A stretch of DNA of 64,000 nt from the NCBI RefSeq assembly GCF_040801785.1, contig NZ_CP161805.1, positions 2,356,001 through 2,420,000 on the forward strand. The letters are read 5' to 3'. Made by a program: the position numbers and the translations under genes. The DNA comes from Sulfitobacter sp. LCG007 (lineage in GTDB: Bacteria; Pseudomonadota; Alphaproteobacteria; Rhodobacterales; Rhodobacteraceae). The notes beneath the pieces are model-generated. The model searched no databases. It was not told the origin of the DNA and saw only the letters and a program-made list of their open reading frames with translations. Below, piece by piece: positions 17,096 to 25,941 of this stretch; within the stretch, counting starts at the first letter, position 1; the number at the start of each line of letters is the position of its first letter.

Positions 17096-17628
17096 ATGAT
17101 TGCACCGAAACCGCCGTTCAGGCTTGCCCTCGCTTCAGACGCACCCCGACTTGCCGACCTGGTGAATTTCGCCGGAGAAGGGCTTCCCGAGCATCTCTGG
17201 ACCGGGCTTGCCAGTGACGGTCAGGACCCTTGGGACAACGGTCGCGCCCGCCAGGCCGCGAAGGCGAGCGAAGGGCAGATCGTCGTGGTGGACCCGAACC
17301 CGAGCCGATCGGCGAGGATTTCCCGGCGATCTTCCGACCGCTTCAGGAGCTCGAGAACATGGCGCTCGAAAGCTGGTACGTGAACGTTCTGGCCTGCTAT
17401 CCGGAACATCGCGGACACGGCTTCGGCTCGCGGCTGCTGGCCCTGGCAGACGAGATCGGGACGTCCCTCGGGCTGACCCGGATGAGCGTCATCGTCGCCG
17501 GCCACAACAGCGGGGCGCGACGCCTCTACGGACGGCATGGCTACGAGGAAGTCGCAGACCTGCCCTGCGTGAGGGGTGATTGGGATACGATCACCGAACG
17601 CTGGGTTCTGCTGATGAAGTCGATCTGA
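17096..17628 (+). pseudogene. GNAT N-acetyltransferase, frameshifted and internally deleted
   Basis: Two overlapping frames together look like one GNAT acetyltransferase. The first starts MIAPKPPFRLALASDAPRLA at 17096 (SD GGAGACAGGG) and makes sense to about ASEGQIVVV. The homologous sequence resumes in another frame at about 17303 with PEPEPIGEDFPAIFRPLQELENM and runs to the stop at 17628. That second part contains WYVNVLACYPEHRGHGFGSRL (acetyl-CoA loop) and HNSGARRLYGRHGYEEVA. Compared with intact relatives, roughly 20 residues (a beta-strand pair ahead of the PEPEPI segment) appear missing at the junction. This suggests a deletion not divisible by three rather than a single-base sequencing error. 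Neither part alone should be active. Confidence 0.65.
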
Positions 17629-17682
17629 CCCCGGGCCAGGCGGCATCGCCGGGGCTCTCCACTCTGACCCCAGGGCCCGGGG
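17629..17682 (+). repeat. Inverted repeat behind the GNAT remnant
   Basis: CCCCGGGCC (17629-17637) and GGCCCGGGG (17674-17682) are perfect 9-base inverted arms about 36 bases apart, with a smaller GGCG/CGCC hairpin inside. They lie directly after the GNAT stop and 48 bases before prfC. No U-tract follows, so this may be a weak terminator or an mRNA-stabilising fold. Confidence 0.4.
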
Positions 17683-17730
17683 ACGCGGCCCAGCTTGCGT
17701 GTGCTGCGGCGCTCGCCTATATGCGCGATC

Positions 17731-19338
17731 ATGCTTGACGCCAGCCGAAATCGCCCCGATCTGCCGCCGGAAATCGCCCGGCGGCGCACCTTTGCGATCA
17801 TCTCGCACCCGGACGCGGGCAAGACCACGCTGACCGAGAAATTCCTCCTCTTCGGCGGCGCGATCCAGATGGCCGGACAGGTACGCGCCAAGGGCGAGGC
17901 GCGGCGCACGCGTTCGGACTTCATGCAGATGGAGAAGGACCGCGGCATCTCGGTCTCGGCATCGGCGATGTCTTTCGACTTCAGGGACTTCCGCTTCAAC
18001 CTCGTCGACACGCCGGGCCACTCGGATTTCTCCGAGGACACCTACCGCACCCTGACTGCCGTCGACGCGGCCGTGATGGTCATCGACGGGGCGAAAGGTG
18101 TCGAAAGCCAGACCCGGAAGCTTTTCGAGGTCTGCAGGATGCGCGACCTCCCCATCCTGACCTTCTGCAACAAGATGGACCGTGAAAGCCGCGACGTCTT
18201 CGAGATCATCGACGAGATCCAGGAAAACCTCGCCATCGACGTGACTCCGGCCAGTTGGCCCATCGGGCTGGGGCGCGACTTCATCGGCTGCTACGACATC
18301 CTGCGCGACCGGCTGGAACTGATGGACCGCGCCGACCGCAACCGGGTGGCCGAGAGCATCGCGATCGAAGGCCTCGACGATCCCAGGCTGGCAGAGCACG
18401 TCCCTGCCGAACTGCTCGGGAAACTGCGCGAGGATCTCGAGATGGCCCGCGAGCTGCTGCCGGCAATGGATGCGACAGCCATGCACGAAGGCTCGCTGAC
18501 ACCGATCTGGTTCGGCTCCGCCATCAACAGCTTCGGCGTGAAGGAGCTGATGGAGGGGATCGCGGCCTTCGGTCCCGAACCGCAAATCCAGAGCGCGGAA
18601 CCGCGCCAGATCCTGCCGGAAGAGGATACCGTCGCCGGTTTCGTCTTCAAGGTGCAGGCCAACATGGACCCGAAGCACCGGGACCGGGTGGCCTTCGTGC
18701 GCCTCGCATCCGGTCACTTCACGCGAGGCATGAAACTGACGCATGTGCGCTCGAAGAAGCCAATGACCGTATCGAACCCCGTGATGTTTCTCGCCTCGGA
18801 CCGCGAGCTGGCGGAAGAGGCCTGGGCGGGCGATATCATCGGCATCCCCAACCACGGCCAGTTGCGCATCGGCGACACGCTGACCCAGGGCGAGACGATC
18901 CGCGTCACCGGCATCCCGTCCTTCGCTCCGGAACTGCTTCAGGGCGTCCGGGCGGGCGATCCGATGAAGGCGAAGCATCTCGAGAAGGCCCTGATGCAAT
19001 TCGCCGAGGAAGGCGCGGCAAAGGTCTTCAAGCCGGCCATCGGGTCGGGTTTCATCGTCGGCGTCGTCGGCCAGCTGCAATTCGAGGTCCTCGCGGCGCG
19101 GATCGAACAGGAATACGGCCTGCCGGTCCGGTTCGAACCCTCGCAGTTCACCTCGGCGCGCTGGGTCAGCGGCCCCAAGACCGCGGTCGACAAGTTCGTC
19201 GACGCCAACAAGCAGCATATCAGCCACGACCACGACGGAGACATCGTGTATCTGACGCGCCTGCAGTGGGACATCGACCGGATCGCGCGCGACTACCCGG
19301 ACCTGACGCTGAGCGCGACGAAGGAAATGATGGTCTGA
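17731..19338 (+). CDS. prfC: Peptide chain release factor 3
   Basis: Translational GTPase that recycles RF1/RF2 from the ribosome after peptide release. The 535 residues match the family length. G1 SHPDAGKTT is at 25-33, G3 DTPGHSDF at 93-100 and G4 NKMD at 147-150. RF3-specific features include the insertion MQMEKDRGISVSASAM (switch region) and the C-terminal FKPAIGSGFIVGVVGQLQFEVL. The ATG giving MLDASRNRPDLPPEIARRRT was chosen because the G domain starts right after it; the upstream in-frame extension has no family similarity. The GNAT remnant precedes it and a helicase follows. Confidence 0.97.
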   Translation: MLDASRNRPDLPPEIARRRTFAIISHPDAGKTTLTEKFLLFGGAIQMAGQVRAKGEARRTRSDFMQMEKDRGISVSASAMSFDFRDFRFNLVDTPGHSDFSEDTYRTLTAVDAAVMVIDGAKGVESQTRKLFEVCRMRDLPILTFCNKMDRESRDVFEIIDEIQENLAIDVTPASWPIGLGRDFIGCYDILRDRLELMDRADRNRVAESIAIEGLDDPRLAEHVPAELLGKLREDLEMARELLPAMDATAMHEGSLTPIWFGSAINSFGVKELMEGIAAFGPEPQIQSAEPRQILPEEDTVAGFVFKVQANMDPKHRDRVAFVRLASGHFTRGMKLTHVRSKKPMTVSNPVMFLASDRELAEEAWAGDIIGIPNHGQLRIGDTLTQGETIRVTGIPSFAPELLQGVRAGDPMKAKHLEKALMQFAEEGAAKVFKPAIGSGFIVGVVGQLQFEVLAARIEQEYGLPVRFEPSQFTSARWVSGPKTAVDKFVDANKQHISHDHDGDIVYLTRLQWDIDRIARDYPDLTLSATKEMMV

Positions 19339-19488
19339 GGCCGGCCGCGATGACGCGGCCGGGCCTCATCGCCCTTCCCGATCACGTGCTTCAACGACGG
19401 GACGGACGGGAAGCGTCACCTTGAATCGCGCGCGACAGACCCCCGCCATTCGGTCGAGGGTCCACTAAATCTTTGACTTCGCAATCAT

Positions 19489-19517
19489 TTGACCCATCTA
19501 CACATTGCTGTTATGGG
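19489..19517 (+). promoter_or_regulatory. Candidate promoter of the DEAD-box helicase gene
   Basis: TTGACC (19489-19494), a 17-base spacer and TATGGG (19512-19517) lie about 107 bases before the helicase ATG. This implies an unusually long leader of about 100 bases. Long leaders precede many cold-induced RNA helicase genes, but no specific fold was identified here. Confidence 0.4.
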
Positions 19518-19623
19518 ACGGCATCACATGTCGCGGCCACGAAGGTCGCCTTTCAGGGCCGATCGGGCCCACGTGTTTCAGACGCAGCGGGCCAAGTCGA
19601 GTGTCCGCAACAAACGGACGCAT

Positions 19624-21126
19624 ATGACAAAATTCTCTGACCTGAACCTGAATCCCAAGGTACTGCGCGCGATCGAGGAAGCCGGCTACGAGTCGCCGAC
19701 GCCGATACAGGCGGGCGCGATTCCCCCTGCGCTCGAAGGGCGCGACGTGCTGGGCATCGCGCAGACCGGCACAGGCAAGACGGCAAGCTTCGTGCTGCCG
19801 ATGATCACCCTGCTTTCCCGAGGCCGTGCCAGGGCGCGGATGCCGCGCAGCCTCGTGCTTTGCCCGACCCGCGAGCTGGCGGCTCAGGTGGCCGAGAACT
19901 TCGATACCTATGCAAAGCACCTCAAGCTTTCCAAGGCCCTGCTGATCGGCGGCGTGTCCTTCAAGGAACAGGACAAGCTCATCGACAAGGGCGTCGACGT
20001 TCTGATCGCCACGCCGGGGCGTCTTCTCGACCATTTCGAGCGGGGCAAGCTGCTGCTGACCGGCGTTCAGATCATGGTGGTGGACGAAGCCGACCGGATG
20101 CTCGACATGGGCTTCATCCCGGATATCGAGCGGATCTTCTCGCTCACGCCCTTTACCCGCCAGACGCTGTTCTTCTCGGCGACCATGGCGTCCGAGATCG
20201 AGCGGATCACCAACACCTTCCTGTCGGCCCCCGAGCGCATCGAGGTCGCGCGCCAGGCCACGACCGGCGAAAACATCACGCAGGGCGTGGTCGCGTTCCG
20301 GGCCTCTCGCAAGGATCGGGAGGGCAGCGAGAAACGTGCGATCCTGCGCGCCCTGATCGATGCAGAGGGCGAAAAATGCACGAACGCGATCATCTTCTGC
20401 AACCGCAAGGTCGACGTGGATATCGTTTCGAAATCGTTGAAGAAATACGGTTATGACGCCGCTCCGATCCATGGCGACCTCGACCAGAGCCAGCGGACGC
20501 GCACGCTCGACGGGTTCCGCGAAGGCAGCCTGCGCTTCCTGATCGCCTCTGACGTGGCGGCGCGCGGGCTGGACGTGCCGTCGGTGAGCCACGTGTTCAA
20601 TTACGACGTGCCGAGCCATGCCGAGGATTACGTCCACCGCATCGGACGCACCGGGCGGGCCGGACGCGACGGGAAAGCGATCACCATCTGCGGATCGCGG
20701 GACCAGAAATACCTCGACGACATCGAACGGCTCGTCCAGCGCGAGATCCCCCGGATCGAAAATCCGATCCAGGGGTCCGCGCCCGATGCACCGGAAGATG
20801 CCGCACAGGCCAGCGAAGAGCGCAAGCCGACCAGAAGCCGGTCGCGCAGCCGCAAGCCGGCGCGCGAAAAGGCGGGAGAAGAGGCGACGCCGAAGGCAGA
20901 GGCGGAAAGATCCGACGTCTCGGCGGCGGAACCGGCTCAGGAAGCCGACGCGCCGGTGCCGTCCAAGGGCAATGACCGCTCGGAGGGCGAGAAGCCGCGC
21001 GAGCGCAGGCCGCGCCAGGACCGGGGCGAAAATCGGGGCGAAAATCGCGGTCCGGCCGTCATGGGCCTTGGCGATCACACGCCGAGTTTCATCGAGATGA
21101 GCTTCAGCGACCGCCGCCAGGCCTGA
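19624..21126 (+). CDS. DEAD-box ATP-dependent RNA helicase
   Basis: A 500-residue RhlE/CsdA-type helicase that remodels structured RNA. The Q-motif GYESPTPIQ is at 21-29, motif I AQTGTGKT at 46-53, PTRELA at 81-86, motif II DEAD at 154-157 and motif III SAT follows. The RecA-2 domain carries ARGLDVPSV and HRIGRTGRAG. The last 115 residues are a hydrophilic, Arg-rich low-complexity tail (RSRSRSRKPAR, then a repeated RGEN), probably an RNA-binding extension. The start was set at MTKFSDLNLNPK because the upstream in-frame stretch does not resemble helicases. It ends 18 bases before a strong terminator. Confidence 0.95.
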   Translation: MTKFSDLNLNPKVLRAIEEAGYESPTPIQAGAIPPALEGRDVLGIAQTGTGKTASFVLPMITLLSRGRARARMPRSLVLCPTRELAAQVAENFDTYAKHLKLSKALLIGGVSFKEQDKLIDKGVDVLIATPGRLLDHFERGKLLLTGVQIMVVDEADRMLDMGFIPDIERIFSLTPFTRQTLFFSATMASEIERITNTFLSAPERIEVARQATTGENITQGVVAFRASRKDREGSEKRAILRALIDAEGEKCTNAIIFCNRKVDVDIVSKSLKKYGYDAAPIHGDLDQSQRTRTLDGFREGSLRFLIASDVAARGLDVPSVSHVFNYDVPSHAEDYVHRIGRTGRAGRDGKAITICGSRDQKYLDDIERLVQREIPRIENPIQGSAPDAPEDAAQASEERKPTRSRSRSRKPAREKAGEEATPKAEAERSDVSAAEPAQEADAPVPSKGNDRSEGEKPRERRPRQDRGENRGENRGPAVMGLGDHTPSFIEMSFSDRRQA

Positions 21127-21143
21127 GCATAGCCCGGAAATGA

Positions 21144-21180
21144 AAAGGACCCGGTCGCGTCAGTCGCGGCCGGGTCCTTT
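21144..21180. terminator. Bidirectional rho-independent terminator
   Basis: A 16-bp stem (21144-21159 with 21165-21180, one G-U pair) and a 5-base loop TCAGT. The stem ends in AAA on one side and TTT on the other, so it can stop both the helicase transcript and the converging transcript of the nuo-birA-coaX-rnj operon. Confidence 0.9.
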
Positions 21181-21216
21181 CACATCCGAAGCTTCCGCCA
21201 GGCGCATCAGGCGCCG

Positions 21217-22884
21217 CTACCCGAGGCGCGAGACGACCACCGTGACTTCCGGCTTCTTGCCGATCTCGTTGATGGCCGTCTGGCGCGCGATGCGGCGCAG
21301 ACCTTCTTCCAGCGCCGCATCGTCACGCAGGATCTTGGCCCCGGCCCGTCGCAGATATTGGTCCAGGTCAGCCTCCAGCACATCGCTGAGCGGCGCGTTG
21401 GACCGCCCCGTTTCAGGCAGGCCGATAAGCTCGCACCACGGTTCGCCCAGGGGATCGTCTTCCTCGTCCAGGATCACGGTGACGACCACATGTCCGTTCA
21501 GGGCGGTCCGGATGCGGTCCCGAACCACGCCATCGAGCGCGCCGATCTTTACCGCCCCGTCAAGGTAGGTGCGACCGGATTCGATGTGATCGACGATCCT
21601 GGGCTGATTTCCCGACAGCTCAACCATCGTCCCATTGACCGCCAGCACCCCGGCGACCCCGCCCTCTTGTGCGATGCGGACATGTTCGCGCAGGTGACGA
21701 TGCTCTCCATGCATCGGGATGAGGACCTGCGGCGCGACGATCTGGCGGAAGGTTTCGAGATCGGGACGGTTGGCATGTCCCGAAACGTGGTAGCGCCCGC
21801 TGCTGTCGTCGACGATGTCGACCCCGATCTCGGAGAACGCATTCATGATGCGGATCACCGACTTCTCGTTGCCGGGTATGGTCTTGGAGGAGAACAGGAA
21901 GAGATCGCCCGCTTTCAGCTCGAGCCCATTGTACTTCCCGCGCGAGAGCTGGGCCGAGGCGGCGCGACGTTCACCCTGGCTCCCGGTGGCGAGCACCATG
22001 ACATTCTCGCGTGGTATCGACTGTGCATCCTCGGGCGAGATGACGGACGGGAAATCCTTCAGGACGCCGGTTTCGATGGCGGCCTCGACCATTCTGCGCA
22101 TCGCCCGTCCAAGCAGGACGATGGACCTTCCGGCGCGCTGGCCAGCCTCGGCGAGCGTCTTCAGGCGCGCGACATTCGAGGCGAAGGTGGTCGCCACGAC
22201 CATGCCGGATGCGTTCTGGATCAGCTCGGTGATCGCGGGGCCGATGCTGTTTTCGGAACGGCCCGGGAGCGGCGAGAAGACATTCGTGGAATCGCATACC
22301 AGCGCCTTGACGCCATCGCGCGCGATCTCGGCCCAGAGCGCGGGGTCGAAGGCCTCGCCCACCACCGGGGTCAGGTCGAGCTTGAAGTCGCCCGAATGCA
22401 CGACACGCCCGGCAGGCGTGTCGATGACCAGCGACGAGCTTTCCGGGATCGAATGCGAGATCGGCACGAAGCCGACCCGGAACGGTCCGGCGTTCACCAC
22501 TTCGGGCCATTTCGACACGACGTTGACCGTTTCGGGCGCATGTCCGTGTTCGTCCAACTTGCGCCGGGCGATATTCGCGGTGAAGGCGCGGGCATAGACC
22601 GGGGCGCGCAAGCGGTCCCAGCAAAGCGCCACTGCACCCACATGATCCTCATGCGCGTGGGTAACGAAGATCGCCTCGATCCGGTCGCGGCGTTCTTCCA
22701 GCCAGGCGATGTCGGCGAAGATCAGGTCGACGCCCGGCGTGGTGTCCATATCCGGAAAGGCGACCCCCAGGTCGACCACGATCAGCCGCTCCTCGCCTGG
22801 CTTCCCGTATCCGTAGACGTACGCATTCATGCCAATTTCGCCTGCCCCGCCGAGGGGAAGGTAGATCAGTCTTTCGCTGCTCAT
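21217..22884 (-). CDS. rnj: Ribonuclease J
   Basis: Metallo-beta-lactamase-fold RNase with endo- and 5'-3' exoribonuclease activity, used in RNA maturation and decay. It is 555 residues. The metal-binding HAHEDH is at 76-81 and further ligands are in SHSIPES, HSGDFK and SGHANR. The beta-CASP motifs VCDSTNVF, SNVARLKTLAEAGQRAGRSI and PMHGEHRHL are clear. The N-terminus LPLGGAGEIGMN is diagnostic. It is the last gene of the run nuo-birA-coaX-rnj, 4 bases after coaX. This order is widely conserved in alphaproteobacteria, although RNase J has no direct link to respiration. Confidence 0.96.
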   Translation of the reverse strand: MSSERLIYLPLGGAGEIGMNAYVYGYGKPGEERLIVVDLGVAFPDMDTTPGVDLIFADIAWLEERRDRIEAIFVTHAHEDHVGAVALCWDRLRAPVYARAFTANIARRKLDEHGHAPETVNVVSKWPEVVNAGPFRVGFVPISHSIPESSSLVIDTPAGRVVHSGDFKLDLTPVVGEAFDPALWAEIARDGVKALVCDSTNVFSPLPGRSENSIGPAITELIQNASGMVVATTFASNVARLKTLAEAGQRAGRSIVLLGRAMRRMVEAAIETGVLKDFPSVISPEDAQSIPRENVMVLATGSQGERRAASAQLSRGKYNGLELKAGDLFLFSSKTIPGNEKSVIRIMNAFSEIGVDIVDDSSGRYHVSGHANRPDLETFRQIVAPQVLIPMHGEHRHLREHVRIAQEGGVAGVLAVNGTMVELSGNQPRIVDHIESGRTYLDGAVKIGALDGVVRDRIRTALNGHVVVTVILDEEDDPLGEPWCELIGLPETGRSNAPLSDVLEADLDQYLRRAGAKILRDDAALEEGLRRIARQTAINEIGKKPEVTVVVSRLG

Positions 22885-22888
22885 GAGT

Positions 22889-23662
22889 TCAGCTGTTTTC
22901 CTTGTTGTACCGGTGGATGACGGTCAGCCCGTGCATGGTCAGATCGTCCTGGTAGTCATTGAATAGCGTCTCGGTCTGCTGGAACAGCGGCGCGAGCCCG
23001 CCGGTGGCGATGATGCGCATCGCGCGGTCCCGCTCACCCTTGATCCGGGCACATATCTCGCGAACCAGTCCGACGTAACCCCAAAAGACGCCCGACTGCA
23101 TGCAGGCGACGGTGTTGGTCCCGATGACGGCCTGGGGCTTGGCGATATCGACATGCGGCAGTGCGGCGGCGGCGTGGTGCAGCGCCTCGAGGCTCAGGTT
23201 GACCCCGGGCGCAATGACGCCACCGATATAGGCGCCGTCGCTTGCCACCACGTCGAAGGTGGTGGCGGTGCCGAAATCCACCACGATCAGGTCGCCCCCG
23301 AAAAGATCGTACCCCGCGACCGTGTTCACGAGCCTGTCGGGCCCGACCTGCGTGCCCTGGTCGACGCGCACATCCACGGGCAGATCGCAGCCCGGCTTGC
23401 CGACGACCAGCGGGCGCGTGTTGAAGTAGCGATCCCCGAGGACGCGCAGGTTGAAGACGACGCGCGGGACGGTCGAGGAGATGATCATGTCGGTAATATC
23501 GGCCTCGATGCCTTTCAGCTTCATGAGGGTCGAAAGCCAGACGTAGTACTGGTCCGCAGTACGTTGCCATTCCGTCGCGGTCCGCCAGGTCGCGACGAAC
23601 CGGCTGCCGTCCCAGATCGCGAAGACGGTGTTGGTGTTTCCGCAGTCGATTGCCAGAAGCAT
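22889..23662 (-). CDS. coaX: Type III pantothenate kinase
   Basis: Phosphorylates pantothenate in the first committed step of CoA synthesis; the type III enzyme is not inhibited by CoA and needs a monovalent cation. The 257-residue protein starts MLLAIDCGNTNTVFAIWD, with the ASKHA phosphate loop DCGNTN at 6-11. GPDRLVNTVAG (pantothenate site) and VVDFGTATTFDVV (catalytic Asp) follow, with GGVIAPGVNLS and ATGGLAPLF near the end. It sits between birA and rnj with 10- and 4-base gaps, so it is probably read from the nuo operon. Confidence 0.96.
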   Translation of the reverse strand: MLLAIDCGNTNTVFAIWDGSRFVATWRTATEWQRTADQYYVWLSTLMKLKGIEADITDMIISSTVPRVVFNLRVLGDRYFNTRPLVVGKPGCDLPVDVRVDQGTQVGPDRLVNTVAGYDLFGGDLIVVDFGTATTFDVVASDGAYIGGVIAPGVNLSLEALHHAAAALPHVDIAKPQAVIGTNTVACMQSGVFWGYVGLVREICARIKGERDRAMRIIATGGLAPLFQQTETLFNDYQDDLTMHGLTVIHRYNKENS

Positions 23663-23672
23663 CTGACCCTCC

Positions 23673-24479
23673 CTAAAGGTAGACGTCTGCGGCGGCGATG
23701 ACCCTGCGCCCCTGAGGGGTCCCCAGGATGAGGTTGCCGTCCCCGTCCACATCCTCGAAGACGCCCTCTGTCTCGGATGCGCCGATGCGCGCCACGATGG
23801 TTTCGCCCAGACGCGCCGCCCGTTCGAGCCAGGCCCGCCGGATCGGCGCGAAGCCCTGGTCGCGAAACTGTGCTTCGCGCAGGGAATAGGCTTGCGCGAG
23901 CAGGGCCAGAAAGGCCTCGGGCCCGATCCGGACGCCGGTTGCGCCGAGCAGGGAAACAGGGCTGACCGAGCGCTTCTCGACCTCTTCCGGCGTGGGGGCC
24001 GCGACGAGGTTGACGCCGACTCCGATCGCCAGATGCTGGACGTCTCCCGCCCGGCCAGTGCTTTCAAGCAGGATGCCCGCGACCTTCTTGCCGTTCAGCA
24101 GGACGTCATTGGGCCACTTGAGGCTGAAGATCGCCTCGCGTCCGGTGGCCGCGACGAATGCCTCGTACAGCGCCAGCGACATGACGAAGCTGCGCAGCGC
24201 CGCCTGCGCGACGCCGCCCGTCGGTTGAAGCACGAGCGTCGCGGCGAAATTGCCCGGCGGCATCGACCATGGCCGTCCGCGCCGCCCGCGTGCGGAGGTC
24301 TGGGAATGCGCCAGTATCCACTCGGGACCGGCAAGTCCGGGCGCGATGCGGGCCGCCTCGTTCAGGGTGCTGTCGACCTCGGCCAGAACACGGCACCCGT
24401 AGCCTTCGGGCCATCCCGGCGCGGCTATGTCCAGGCCGGCCGCGGGCCCCGAAACGGTTCCGCTTGCCGCTTCCCCCAT
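23673..24479 (-). CDS. birA: Biotin--[acetyl-CoA-carboxylase] ligase
   Basis: Joins biotin to the lysine of biotin carboxyl carrier domains through biotinyl-AMP. The 268-residue length and the absence of an N-terminal helix-turn-helix mark the mono-functional (group I) ligase, which does not regulate transcription. The biotinyl-AMP loop is SARGRRGRPW (62-71); KWPNDVLLNGKKVAGILLES (121-140) is the central motif. The C-terminal SH3-like cap (GVFEDVDGDGNLIL) is present. It starts 7 bases after nuoN. The methylcrotonyl-CoA carboxylase LiuD of this window is an expected substrate. Confidence 0.95.
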   Translation of the reverse strand: MGEAASGTVSGPAAGLDIAAPGWPEGYGCRVLAEVDSTLNEAARIAPGLAGPEWILAHSQTSARGRRGRPWSMPPGNFAATLVLQPTGGVAQAALRSFVMSLALYEAFVAATGREAIFSLKWPNDVLLNGKKVAGILLESTGRAGDVQHLAIGVGVNLVAAPTPEEVEKRSVSPVSLLGATGVRIGPEAFLALLAQAYSLREAQFRDQGFAPIRRAWLERAARLGETIVARIGASETEGVFEDVDGDGNLILGTPQGRRVIAAADVYL

Positions 24480-24486
24480 CGGCCGT

Positions 24487-25929
24487 TCAGTTCACGAGCG
24501 TCGCAGCCGCGGCAGCGGCGGCCGCGTCGACGCCGAACATGTTCACGATACCAAGCACCATTGCCGCCGCAGAGGCCATCAGGAAACCCCAGAGGATCGC
24601 CGAGCGTCCGCCGTCCAGCCCCTCGAGGTTCTCGTCGCCGAAGTACATGTAGTAGACGATGCGCAGGTAGTAGAAGGCACCGATGACGCTTGCCACCACG
24701 CCGGCCACGGCCAGCCATGCGTAGCCGCCCTCGTAGGCGGCGCGCAGCACGTAGAGCTTGCCGAAGAAGCCCAGCATCGGCGGCACGCCCGCCAAGCTGA
24801 AAAGCAGGATCAGCATCGCCAGCGCCTTGCCCGGCTCGCGCCTGGAGTACATGTTCAGGGCCATGATATCGGTGACAGGCTGGCCGTCCTTCTCCATCAT
24901 CAGGATGAAGGCAAAGGTGCCGACGTTCATGGTCACGTAGATCGCCATATAGACCAGCATCGCCTGCACCCCGAGCACAGTGCCTGCCGTCAGGCCCATC
25001 AGGGCATAGCCCATGTGGGCGATCGAGGAATAAGCCATCAGGCGCTTGATGTTGCGCTGCCCGATCGCGGCAACCGCCCCGAGGAACATCGAGGCCAGCG
25101 AAAGCAGCGCGAGGATCTGTCCCCAGTCGGAGGCTGCGCCGCCAAATGCGCCGTAGAGGATACGCGCCAGCAGCGCCATCGCGGCCATCTTGGGCGCCGT
25201 GGCGAAGAAAGCGGTCACGGGCGTCGGCGAGCCCTCGTAGACATCCGGAGTCCACATGTGGAAGGGCACGGCCGAAACCTTGAAGGCAAGGCCGGAGATG
25301 ATGAAGACGATGCCGAAGAGCAGCCCGAGGGAAAGCTCACCCTGCTGCGCCGTGGTGATGATACCCGAAAACAGCGTGGTGCCCGCGAAGCCGTAGACTA
25401 GCGAGGCGCCGTAAAGCAGCAGGCCGGAGCTCAGCGAGCCGAGCACGAAGTACTTGAGGCCGGCCTCGGTGGACTTGACCGAGTCCCGGCGCAGGGCGGC
25501 CACGACGTAAAGCGCGAGCGACTGCAATTCGAGGCCGAGGTAAAGCGCGATAAGGTCGCCGGCCGACACCATCACCATCATGCCGACAGCGGCCAGCGCC
25601 ACGAGCACCGGGTACTCGAAGCGCAGCAGCCCGCGATGGCGCATGTAGTTCTCGGACATCAACAGGATCGCGGCGGCCGACAACAGGATCGCCACCTTGG
25701 CGAAGCGCGAGAAGCCATCGTCGATGAACATGCCGCCGAAGGCGACGCGCGCTTCCCCTCCGGTGGACGCGATCCAGAGCCCGAGAAGCGCCATCGCCCC
25801 CGCGACGATCCAGAGCAGCAGGCTCGCCGCGCGATCCTTGCCCGTATAGACCGCGCCGATTAGCAGGATCATGGCGAGAACCGCCAGGATGATTTCCGGC
25901 AGGATGACGTTGAGATCGCTCGAGATCAT
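24487..25929 (-). CDS. nuoN: NADH-quinone oxidoreductase subunit N
   Basis: One of the three antiporter-like proton-pumping subunits in the complex I membrane arm. It is 480 residues with about fourteen hydrophobic segments. The conserved charged residues of the pumping channel lie in the helices around [30 protein letters not shown] and [37 protein letters not shown] and [18 protein letters not shown] are further antiporter-family motifs. It is the last nuo gene, 12 bases after nuoM, and is followed by birA. Confidence 0.97.
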   Translation of the reverse strand: MISSDLNVILPEIILAVLAMILLIGAVYTGKDRAASLLLWIVAGAMALLGLWIASTGGEARVAFGGMFIDDGFSRFAKVAILLSAAAILLMSENYMRHRGLLRFEYPVLVALAAVGMMVMVSAGDLIALYLGLELQSLALYVVAALRRDSVKSTEAGLKYFVLGSLSSGLLLYGASLVYGFAGTTLFSGIITTAQQGELSLGLLFGIVFIISGLAFKVSAVPFHMWTPDVYEGSPTPVTAFFATAPKMAAMALLARILYGAFGGAASDWGQILALLSLASMFLGAVAAIGQRNIKRLMAYSSIAHMGYALMGLTAGTVLGVQAMLVYMAIYVTMNVGTFAFILMMEKDGQPVTDIMALNMYSRREPGKALAMLILLFSLAGVPPMLGFFGKLYVLRAAYEGGYAWLAVAGVVASVIGAFYYLRIVYYMYFGDENLEGLDGGRSAILWGFLMASAAAMVLGIVNMFGVDAAAAAAAATLVN

Positions 25930-25941
25930 GGTCCCGCCCCC

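Noticed and set aside
17221-19233. A 670-codon open frame on the strand opposite prfC
   Set aside because: It is the mirror of a strongly conserved GTPase gene; GC-rich codon bias opens long antisense frames, and the translation has no domain or start context.
19498-21078. A 526-codon open frame opposite the DEAD-box helicase
   Set aside because: The plus strand carries all helicase motifs; the antisense product is low-complexity His/Arg-rich sequence.
22889-24067. coaX and birA as one fused gene (the coaX frame stays open upstream into birA)
   Set aside because: birA lies in a different frame with its own stop, and coaX has its own ATG at 23662 with the kinase motif right after it.
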